Source: Bacillota bacterium
GTDB taxonomy: Bacteria; Bacillota; Sulfobacillia; Sulfobacillales; Sulfobacillaceae
Length of the DNA: 32,578 bases
Assembly (NCBI GenBank): GCA_026627385.1
Contig: JAPNUR010000032.1
Span: 1 to 32,578, forward strand
Direction of reading: 5' to 3'
The position numbers and the translations under genes are program-made. Within the stretch, counting starts at the first letter, position 1; each line of letters opens with the position of its first letter. Of the stretch, positions 27,420-32,578 are shown in pieces. The notes under the pieces are model-generated. The model did no database searches, was not told where the DNA came from, and was given only the letters and a program-made list of their open reading frames with translations.

Positions 27420-27869
27420 ATGAACGACAACGAAATGTTATCGGCCTCTCACGCCGTCTACTCGCTTCGGCTACATATCGTCTTTGTCACCAAGTACCGG
27501 CGGAAGACGTTGACTCCGGAGCTACTGGTGGCCTTACGGGAGGCGTTCGCAGAGATTCTGGCCGCCTGGCGTTGCCGCCTGATTGAATTCGGCGGCGAAG
27601 CGGATCATGTCCACCTCCTGGTGAGCATCCATCCGGCCCTCAATATCTCGACGTTGATCAATAACCTCAAGTCTGCGAGTGCGCGGCGAATGCGCAACCA
27701 GTTTGCCGATCATCTCCGAAAGTTTTATGGGAAGCCATACTTTTGGCACCGGGCCTACTATGTGGGGAGTGTTGGCGAGGCATCGTTGGAGACGGTCAAA
27801 CGCTATGTCGCAGCCCAAGGGACACAAGAAAAACCCCGCCAGGCGGCCAAAAGGCCGCCGCCCGCTTGA
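27420..27869 (+). CDS. tnpA: IS200/IS605-family Y1 transposase TnpA
   Basis: A 149-residue HUH transposase that moves single-stranded DNA. YSLRLHIVFVTKYRRKTLTP opens the fold, DHVHLLVSI (about 62-70) carries the His-x-His metal site, and YYVGSVGEASLETVKRYVAAQ holds the catalytic tyrosine and its helix (about 115-135). The length is normal and no motif is damaged, so it may be active. The C-terminal codons overlap the right-end hairpin of the element. Confidence 0.95.
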   Translation: MNDNEMLSASHAVYSLRLHIVFVTKYRRKTLTPELLVALREAFAEILAAWRCRLIEFGGEADHVHLLVSIHPALNISTLINNLKSASARRMRNQFADHLRKFYGKPYFWHRAYYVGSVGEASLETVKRYVAAQGTQEKPRQAAKRPPPA

Positions 27870-27920
27870 CCCCCTCCTGGCCTGCGGCTGAGGAAGGGGA
27901 ATGCGCGGGCGTTTTGTTCA
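27842..27920 (+). mobile_element. Right end of the tnpA element
   Basis: A GGCGGCC-AAAA-GGCCGCC hairpin (27842-27859) is followed by CCCGCTTGACCCCCTCCTGG and AGGAAGGGGAATGCGCGG; CCCCTCCT and AGGAAGGGG can form a second imperfect stem. The arrangement recurs, inverted, at 10091-10174. The conserved unit ends near TGTTCAA. The precise cleavage site is not known. Confidence 0.7.
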
Positions 27921-28101
27921 ACTCTTGCAGATGTCAACAGCGGATAAAAATTCCCCAAAAACATCGCGACCAATTCCTCAAAAACTCCGGGGAGAATTGG
28001 CTTTGGCGCAAGTTTGGTGAAAGCAGGTGAGTCGATGGGATCCCATAGATGGTTCTTCATAAGACCACTGGGAGCCCACCGAGGTCAGTGGAGCGCACCA
28101 C
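27921..28101. other. Intergenic stretch after the tnpA element
   Basis: About 180 bases with no gene, promoter or strong hairpin that I can support. Confidence 0.4.
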
Positions 28102-28404
28102 TTACAGCGGATCGTTTCGTTCGGTTTTCACTAATCGCTCGACGATGGCGTCAAATTCCTCCTGTGAGATGAGCCCCTTGGCATACCGCTCTCGCGCAAT
28201 CGCTAAGGGATCCTCTCTAGGAGGTTTTGGCTGAAGCGCCGAAGGTCGCGGCCCCATCCCGCAGTTATCCGGAGTTCGGGCCGTTGGGCCAAGAAACCAC
28301 CGCATTCGACCGATTACGAGCCATCCGACAAAGACCATGGCAGCCAACCCACAAAGGGGAACCCACCATCCGAAGCCCAACATAACCGGCATCAATTCAA
28401 CCAT
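28102..28404 (-). CDS. Small membrane protein with C-terminal SHOCT domain
   Basis: A 100-residue protein: one or two membrane segments in residues 5-33 (MLGFGWWVPLCGLAAMVFVGWLVI), a proline-rich linker, and the short helical SHOCT motif DPLAIARERYAKGLISQEEF followed by DAIVERL. SHOCT domains are thought to mediate oligomerisation; the cellular role is unknown. GGAAAGGG precedes the ATG. It is transcribed in the same direction as the MFS-rhodanese operon but separated by 300 bases. Confidence 0.8.
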   Translation of the reverse strand: MVELMPVMLGFGWWVPLCGLAAMVFVGWLVIGRMRWFLGPTARTPDNCGMGPRPSALQPKPPREDPLAIARERYAKGLISQEEFDAIVERLVKTERNDPL

Positions 28405-28707
28405 CCCTTTCCGACCAACGGCACCCAGGTCGCACTCCTCGTCCGCCTTACTCTTATATCATATGGCAATCTTTGCCGATAAGGGGTGTTACCTTAGCTC
28501 CTAAGGGCCAACGTTCTGCTGTGGTTGTATCGTGAATACGCCGGCTTGGCGTCGGTGCGTCCCGGAAAAACCGGTGGGGGCAAGCCAGCGCGACCACCGG
28601 TCTAAGATGGCGCATCGCGATGAACTCGCACGAGGTATAAACCTTCACCGGTTGTGTGGTATCATGAGCACGGTTCCGTATCAAACGGTCAACCGCTGGC
28701 CCAATTG
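28405..28707. promoter_or_regulatory. Upstream region of the SHOCT gene, with a palindrome at 28492-28506
   Basis: No gene seen. CCTTAG and CTAAGG (28492-28497 and 28501-28506) form an exact inverted repeat around CTC. About 20-45 bases downstream on the minus strand lies an AT-rich stretch (ATATGATATAAGAG) that may hold the -10 box of the SHOCT gene. The palindrome is a candidate operator. Confidence 0.35.
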
Positions 28708-29985
28708 TCACGATTGTCCAGCCGATCGCGCTTGCCCGTTAGCCGTGGACGCCACACGAAGGTGGGTCTCGCGAAGGCGCACCATCAGTGTAAACGCCAT
28801 CATCAGAACGAGTGCTGCAATGACATCAATGGCTCCGCGTGCGCCTATCGCCGCTACCAGTCCGCCAACCAGCAATCCTCCCACAAAATAACCGCCATCG
28901 CGCCAAAGCCGGTAAACGCCCAAAATGCTACCGCGTCGGTCGGGCGGTGCCAGATCGCTAACGGCTGAATTCAGATTCGGGTAAAGAAGTGCCATGCCTA
29001 CGCCGCTGAGGATTGCCAGCGCAATCCATGAGGCCATTCCGCGAGCGATGGTGATCCCTGCCAGGCCCAGACCGAGCAAGAGAAACCCGAGAACGATAGG
29101 GCGTTTGCGTCCCCAGACATCTGAGAGGGCACCCGTGCCAAATTGACTTACGCCCCAGGCAACCGCGTAGCTTCCACTCACCCAACCGATGTCCAGCAGT
29201 GAAAGTCCACGCGCCGCTAAAAATAACGGCATGGCGCCCCAAGCGACCGTGTCCGCCAATTTATTAGTGAGACCTGCCCAGGAAGCTACAGACAGTGAGG
29301 GTTCGCGAAAACTGGCGAACAGGAATGACTGCCAGGCGGTGTGTTGACGTACATCATGATCATAGTGGCGTATCGACCCCAATGCTGTTTCACTTAAGAC
29401 GTAGGCTCGGGTATCGGGAATAAAGAAAAGGCTGGTTATTAGTCCTCCTAGCACCACCGCGGCTTCGAGCACGAAGGGGGCCCGCAAAATGCCGCCCCAT
29501 CGCGTGACGTAAACGGCCAGCCAGGTGGCCACCGCCACGCCGATGTATCCGGTGGCCTCATTAATGCCCATGGCAATACCGCGCTGCTTCGGCCCTGCAA
29601 TGTCCAACTGCGCGTTAATGGTCATGGTCCATGCGAACGCTTGATTCGCTCCTAAGAAGAAATTCGCCACGATCACCGCCCACCAGGTGTGCACCCCTAA
29701 CAAGAGCGCAACGACAGGCACGCCAAACACCCACCCTAAAATCAGCACGCGCCGCCGTCCCACGCTATCAGACCACCGACCTGCTACTAAATTGAGCGGC
29801 GCTTTGGCTAGCCCAAACGACGCGATGAATGAAAGGGTCAGCACCGCGCCGACATGATACACGTTATGCCCCAACAGGGGGACAATCGTTCGCTCGACGC
29901 CCACCGCCAAACCAATAAAGACGGTGTTGACAACTAGCCACAAGAAAGGTCCTAAATTTTGGCGAATCCCGTGCGTCTTAGCCAT
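28708..29985 (-). CDS. Major facilitator superfamily transporter
   Basis: A 425-residue, 12-helix permease. The two copies of the loop 2-3 / 8-9 motif are present (GRWSDSVGRRRVLI near 66-79 and GALSDVWGRKRPIVLG near 285-300). The substrate is not evident. Its place downstream of a rhodanese gene and near a persulfide-dioxygenase-like gene suggests export of a sulfur compound, which is inference only. The start is the ATG behind GGAGGTG at 29985; an upstream frame extension of 25 residues has no ribosome binding site. Confidence 0.88.
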   Translation of the reverse strand: MAKTHGIRQNLGPFLWLVVNTVFIGLAVGVERTIVPLLGHNVYHVGAVLTLSFIASFGLAKAPLNLVAGRWSDSVGRRRVLILGWVFGVPVVALLLGVHTWWAVIVANFFLGANQAFAWTMTINAQLDIAGPKQRGIAMGINEATGYIGVAVATWLAVYVTRWGGILRAPFVLEAAVVLGGLITSLFFIPDTRAYVLSETALGSIRHYDHDVRQHTAWQSFLFASFREPSLSVASWAGLTNKLADTVAWGAMPLFLAARGLSLLDIGWVSGSYAVAWGVSQFGTGALSDVWGRKRPIVLGFLLLGLGLAGITIARGMASWIALAILSGVGMALLYPNLNSAVSDLAPPDRRGSILGVYRLWRDGGYFVGGLLVGGLVAAIGARGAIDVIAALVLMMAFTLMVRLRETHLRVASTANGQARSAGQS

Positions 29986-30034
29986 GGGGCACCTCCGTTG
30001 GGTAACCGGCCTCATATCAGTCGAGCATCCCGCC

Positions 30035-30589
30035 TTAAGGGATGACGGCCACGCGATCAAAACCGGCGCTCAACAGCTCTGCCGCGGCAACGACCGCTTT
30101 GGATCCGCTGTTGCAGTACGTCAATATCGGCCGATCGTGCGGCAGAGTGGGTATCGCGCGGCGAAGATTGTCCAAGGGAATCCAAACGCTGCCAGGGATG
30201 ATGCGTCGCACGGCGTCCTCCGGCAAACGCACATCCAACAGGAGTCCCGACCACTCTTTTAACGCCGTGGCGGAAACCACTTCGGCTAGTTGAATGAGAT
30301 GGGGAGTGGCCAGTCGTTGGATGATCGTAAAGGGGGCATCGACGTAACCCTTTACGGGGTAGCCGGATTGATACCACTGCTCCGCAGCGGTCCGCGCAGT
30401 CGGCCCCGCCGGGCCTAATATGATGGTGGGGCGAACAGGATTAAACGCCTGCACCGTTTGGAACGGAAACGGCACGTTCGAACTGCCCCTGAGCATACCA
30501 CGGATAAATGCCCTGGCCGGCCTCACGTCCGTCCATTGTACCGAGTCCAGCTCTGTTGCAAGAACTGCTTCTGCCGAAAATCTGTCCAT
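30035..30589 (-). CDS. Tandem rhodanese-domain protein
   Basis: Rhodaneses move sulfane sulfur via a cysteine persulfide. Of 184 residues, the C-terminal domain (about 95-184) has LLLDVRLPEDAVRRIIPGSV and the active-site loop LTYCNSGSKA. The N-terminal domain (about 10-85: WTDVRPARAFIRGM, then ILGPAGPTARTAAEQW) has the same layout but Gly where the cysteine should be, so it is probably inactive. The C-terminus is short, ending just after the last strand. A strong CGGAGGAG ribosome binding site selects this ATG. The MFS gene follows 49 bases later, so the two likely form an operon. Confidence 0.85.
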   Translation of the reverse strand: MDRFSAEAVLATELDSVQWTDVRPARAFIRGMLRGSSNVPFPFQTVQAFNPVRPTIILGPAGPTARTAAEQWYQSGYPVKGYVDAPFTIIQRLATPHLIQLAEVVSATALKEWSGLLLDVRLPEDAVRRIIPGSVWIPLDNLRRAIPTLPHDRPILTYCNSGSKAVVAAAELLSAGFDRVAVIP

Positions 30590-30681
30590 GCGGCTCCTCC
30601 GCTTCACGGTTCACGGAGCCCATTGCTGTTCATGTGAACTCGGGTCCACATGCTCACTCAGGGATCCTTGATCTATATTTG

Positions 30682-30729
30682 TATATATCCGGATATACAG
30701 ATTATAGGTCTAAGATAGGCGTTGATCAA
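30682..30729 (-). promoter_or_regulatory. Promoter and ArsR-type operator of the rhodanese-MFS operon
   Basis: Read on the minus strand: TTGATC (30729-30724), 17 bases, TATAAT (30706-30701), 5 bases, then TATCCGGATATATA (30695-30682). The operator overlaps the expected transcription start, a typical repressor position. The same arrangement, base for base in spacing, lies before the metallo-beta-lactamase-fold gene at 32072-32119. Confidence 0.8.
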
Positions 30730-30786
30730 TCCGCGAGCTCTCATCCGCCAAAACGTACTACGCAACTTCCTTGCCAGAGGTATTCA

Positions 30787-30872
30787 GCACTGCACGGAGC
30801 CCATGGTTAGAGGTCCAGCGATTTTACGATGGCGGACCTCTGTGTGTTCTCAGTGATGCTCCCGTGCAGTGC
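30787..30872. repeat. Long two-part hairpin between the rhodanese and arsR promoters
   Basis: Outer arms GCACTGCACGG (30787-30797) and CCGTGCAGTGC (30862-30872) pair perfectly, extended by AGC/GCT across a one-base bulge. Inside, AGAGGTCC (30809-30816) pairs with GGACCTCT (30834-30841). No U-run follows on either strand, so it is not an ordinary terminator. It may be a miniature mobile element, a recombination site or a structured RNA. Confidence 0.6.
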
Positions 30873-30906
30873 ATAAGACTAATGTGCGTGATCCCTATCC
30901 TTTGCC

Positions 30907-30956
30907 ATCCGCATATCCGCAAGTGCGGATTAATAAACCACCGCTTCTGTTATACT
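30907..30956 (+). promoter_or_regulatory. Promoter and putative autoregulatory sites of the first arsR gene
   Basis: TATACT (30951-30956) with TGT just before it forms an extended -10. Around the -35 position lie three copies of ATCCGC or its complement: 30907-30912, 30915-30920 and GCGGAT 30925-30930; the last two form ATCCGC-AAGT-GCGGAT. ATCCGCATAT is shared exactly with the operator at 32072-32085 (read on the minus strand). Confidence 0.6.
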
Positions 30957-30988
30957 GAAAACAAAGCTAAAGGACAGAGGTGTTCCCA

Positions 30989-31393
30989 ATGGACTATGGC
31001 TCCACTCCCGAAGCCGACACCATTTTTAAGGCCTTGTCAGATCCCGTGCGTCGGAACCTTTTGACGCTGCTGGCTAGCCCCCAATATTTCTGTCAATCCG
31101 CCAACGGCGCGATGAGAGGGATTTGTGTGCAGGACCTGGCCCGTTACCTCTCGTTGCCGCAGTCCACGGTGTCGCGCCATCTCGCCATTTTGATGAAGGC
31201 GGGTCTGGTTAGCCACGCACGATGGCGCACCTGGCATTACTACGCTATTACTCCGAACTCCCTGACGCCAGCGGTTCAATGGCTTAGCTCACTGAGCGGT
31301 CCGGAGTCGCGCTCGACAACCTCCCACCGCGAAGATTGGCCGCACGGATCGCGTCAAAATTCTCTGGATGCTTGGGAAGACTCGTCAAGATAA
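30989..31393 (+). CDS. ArsR/SmtB-family transcriptional regulator
   Basis: A 134-residue winged-helix repressor: IFKALSDPVRRNLLTLLASP is the ArsR opening, and VQDLARYLSLPQSTVSRHLA followed by ILMKAGLVSHARW is the DNA-recognition helix and wing. Cysteines at residues 35 and 46 (FCQSANG, GICVQD) may sense metal or sulfur; the second aligns with the first Cys of the ELCVC motif of ArsR, but the second Cys of that motif is Gln here. The last 36 residues lie in DNA that also encodes, on the other strand, the end of the metallo-beta-lactamase-fold gene. The ATG eight bases after AGAGG is chosen over an upstream GTG. Confidence 0.88.
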   Translation: MDYGSTPEADTIFKALSDPVRRNLLTLLASPQYFCQSANGAMRGICVQDLARYLSLPQSTVSRHLAILMKAGLVSHARWRTWHYYAITPNSLTPAVQWLSSLSGPESRSTTSHREDWPHGSRQNSLDAWEDSSR

Positions 31394-32048
31394 ACGTACG
31401 AAATTCCGACGGGCTCTGCATCTTTAAAGCCTCGTTGTACCGACGTTCGAATCCGATGGTGGAAACGACCTTTCCACTGAGGTCGCGTCCTCACGTGGAA
31501 CCGGCATAGGCGCCAGGATAAATCTCCACGTAGTCGGGTAAGGTTGCCAACCGATCGAACAAACTCCGATACAAGCTGTCGGATCCATCTTCCGGCAGCA
31601 GATCCGGCCGCCCTGCGTCGCCAATCATCAAGGTATGACCCGTCAATACGCACCAGGGTTCGGGCCCACGCCGTCGGTCGGCAATGACCAGGCTAATGTG
31701 TTCTGGAGTGTGGCCCGGCGTATGCCAGATCTCGACTAATACATTGCCGAGCTCTAGCCGTTCTTGATCGCGGACTTTGGTAAATGGAATTTGCAGCGGG
31801 CTGAGCTCATGCATGACTAACGCGGCCCCGGTTGCTTCCGCAAGGGCTGCAGCTCCCGACAAGTGATCGGCGTGGATGTGCGTGTCGATGACGTAGCGCA
31901 ACTTTAACCCGAATTGGTTTAAGGTGTCCAGATAAATGGACAGGTCAGGTAGTGGATCCACCACCACCGCTTGGCCTAAACCCCCTCACCCCAATAAATA
32001 ACTCGCCGCGACCACGGGTGTATCGTGAAGAAATTGGCGGAAAATCAT
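31284..32048 (-). CDS. Candidate selenoprotein: MBL-fold (persulfide-dioxygenase-like) hydrolase with two in-frame UGA codons
   Basis: With TGA read through, one uninterrupted 254-codon frame runs from ATG (behind AGGAGGGAGG) to a TAA at 31286-31284. It starts MIFRQFLHDTPVVAASYLLG, then UGA (codon 21, 31988-31986), then GGLGQAVVVDP. The MBL metal motif THIHADH covers 56-62 and HTPGHTPEH 109-117. The second UGA (codon 186, 31493-31491) follows YPGAYAGST and precedes GRDLSGKVVSTIGFERRYN, a family sequence; the C-terminus LPKHPENFDAIRAANLRGG also fits. From memory, relatives have Cys at both UGA positions (YLxGCGG and GSxCGR). No frameshift or other stop occurs. Position 138, normally the Asp metal ligand in TGDTL, is His. 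The likely role is oxidation of persulfides or a related thioester/thiol reaction. The alternative is a pseudogene with two nonsense mutations. Confidence 0.78.
31459..31477 (-). promoter_or_regulatory. Putative SECIS hairpin downstream of UGA codon 186
   Basis: On the coding strand GTGGAAAGGTCGTTTCCAC forms a perfect 7-bp stem (GTGGAAA/TTTCCAC) with loop GGTCG, starting 13 bases after the UGA; the loop begins 21 bases after it. E. coli fdhF has its GGUC-containing apical loop about 19 bases after the UGA. A competing CGACC/GGTCG stem is also possible. The structure is seen; SelB binding is inferred. Confidence 0.65.
31948..31965 (-). promoter_or_regulatory. Possible SECIS hairpin downstream of UGA codon 21
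   Basis: GGTGGT and ACTACC pair (one G-U) around the loop GGATCC in GGTGGTGGATCCACTACC, starting 21 bases after the UGA. The loop lies within the usual distance for bacterial SECIS elements but lacks the GGUC loop of the second site, so this is weaker. Confidence 0.35.
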
Positions 32049-32071
32049 ATGCCTCCCTCCTCCTTTATATC

Positions 32072-32119
32072 TATATATGCGGATACAAGAATTATATGAC
32101 GTATCTCAACCTGACGCAA
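32072..32119 (-). promoter_or_regulatory. Promoter and ArsR-type operator of the MBL-fold gene
   Basis: Read on the minus strand: TTGCGT (32119-32114), 17 bases, TATAAT (32096-32091), 5 bases, then TATCCGCATATATA (32085-32072). It ends about 24 bases before the gene's ATG. It matches the rhodanese promoter in every spacing, and the operator differs at one base. Confidence 0.8.
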
Positions 32120-32177
32120 GGCAGATCTGATGTCAGAACAATGGCTGGGGCCGCCGGTGAAGGCCACCCATGGATTC

Positions 32178-32206
32178 TTGTTATATATCTTAATCTATTT
32201 TACAAT
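32178..32206 (+). promoter_or_regulatory. Promoter of the second arsR gene, with overlapping palindrome
   Basis: TTGTTA (32178-32183), 17 bases, TACAAT (32201-32206). AATCTATT and AATAGAAT flank TTAC as an inverted repeat with one mismatch, covering the -10 box, a likely autoregulatory site. It is unlike the TATCCGS operators, so this regulator probably has a different target sequence. Confidence 0.6.
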
Positions 32207-32226
32207 AGAATAATAGAGGTGGGATT

Positions 32227-32505
32227 ATGGATCTCGATAGAGCGTTCAAAGATGCGATCTATGAACAGATTGCCCGCATTGGCCGGGCGGTATCTCATCC
32301 GCGTCGGTTGGAACTGCTGGATCTCCTGTGCCAAGGACCAATGACCGTGGAGATGTTGGCTCGTAAAAGCTCGATGTCTGTCGGCAGCACATCCCAGCAC
32401 CTGCAACACCTCAAAGACGCCCATTTGGTTCGGGTACAGGCCCAGGGCGCCGCACGCGTGTACCGGCTAACCGATGCCGCGACATGCGAGCTGTTTCGGA
32501 GCTGA
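32227..32505 (+). CDS. ArsR-family regulator, HTH domain only (relatives carry a C-terminal rhodanese)
   Basis: A 92-residue winged-helix protein: FKDAIYEQIARIGRAVSHPR, RRLELLDLLCQGPMTVEMLA, SMSVGSTSQHLQHLKDAHLV and ARVYRLTDAATCELF. This opening is typical of a known ArsR family in which a rhodanese domain follows the HTH, but here a TGA ends the frame just after the HTH, and I see no rhodanese sequence in the remaining 73 bases. It may be a natural short form or a truncation. Cysteines at 35 and 87 are possible sensors but do not align with those of BigR/SqrR. GAGGTGGG precedes the ATG. Confidence 0.85.
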   Translation: MDLDRAFKDAIYEQIARIGRAVSHPRRLELLDLLCQGPMTVEMLARKSSMSVGSTSQHLQHLKDAHLVRVQAQGAARVYRLTDAATCELFRS

Positions 32506-32578
32506 GTGATCCCCAGTTTTTGCCAAGGAGAAGCCCGAAACAGCCGTCATACTTCGACCAGCGGGGCTGATCAGCAGG

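Noticed and set aside
31354-31653. 99-codon minus-strand frame within the MBL-fold gene
   Set aside because: It is in a different frame from the conserved metal-site and C-terminal motifs and has no ribosome binding site.
31491-31967. Reading the MBL-fold gene as a 158-residue protein starting at a GTG
   Set aside because: That start lies inside the second strand, lacks a ribosome binding site and discards well-matched sequence on both sides of the two UGA codons.
32227-32505. Second ArsR as a BigR/SqrR-type persulfide sensor by its two cysteines
   Set aside because: Cys35 and Cys87 do not align with the sensing cysteines of BigR, which lie three residues earlier relative to the SHP motif and further toward the C-terminus.
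32494-32578. The TGA ending the second arsR as a third selenocysteine codon
   Set aside because: Sequence after it (VIPSFCQGEARNS) does not resemble the expected linker or rhodanese domain, and no family Cys is known at that point.
1-32578. CRISPR array
   Set aside because: No regularly spaced direct repeats were seen.

Overview
The window looks like the chromosome of an acidophilic or thermophilic Firmicute, most likely Sulfobacillus or a close relative. This is inferred from gene order (apt-relA-dtd-hisS-aspS, then a 6S-like RNA, then rarA), frequent GTG/TTG starts with strong AGGAGG-type ribosome binding sites, and the sulfur genes at the right end. No 16S rRNA or tRNA gene was found.

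Layout. 1-190: start of a TnpB gene of an IS200/IS605-type element (minus strand), with its end abutting the next operon. 195-2814: nucleotide-sugar genes (RmlA-long, RmlC-like, RmlB), followed by a MurT-type ligase and selB, the selenocysteine-specific elongation factor. 6263-8444: secD-secF behind a full-consensus promoter. 8445-10632: a cation diffusion facilitator between two gene-poor stretches carrying IS-end debris. 10633-16765: apt, rel, dtd, hisS, aspS, closed by a two-way terminator. 16803-20576: a small membrane protein, a DUF3243 protein, a 6S RNA candidate with its own promoter and terminator, thioredoxin, threonine aldolase and rarA. 20692-23989: a three-gene succinate dehydrogenase operon. 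24165-26152: a beta-propeller lipoprotein and an acetyltransferase. 26153-28101: decayed DNA with an intact IS200-type tnpA. 28102-32505: an accessory sulfur module with a SHOCT protein, MFS transporter, tandem rhodanese, two ArsR regulators and a metallo-beta-lactamase-fold (persulfide-dioxygenase-like) enzyme.

Main discovery. The metallo-beta-lactamase-fold gene at 31284-32048 (minus) appears as a 158-codon fragment in a standard reading. In fact one frame runs from a good start and ribosome binding site through 254 codons, interrupted only by two UGA codons (21 and 186). Both fall where I recall the family having cysteine. Thirteen bases after the second UGA lies a perfect 7-bp hairpin with loop GGUCG, resembling the GGUC loop of the E. 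coli fdhF SECIS. SelB is encoded in the same window. I infer a two-selenocysteine enzyme of sulfane-sulfur metabolism.

This gene and the rhodanese-MFS operon share an identical promoter-operator layout: a -35 box, 17 bp, TATAAT, 5 bp, then TATCCGSATATATA. The arsR gene between them carries related ATCCGC sites. The three units therefore look like one ArsR-controlled sulfur regulon.
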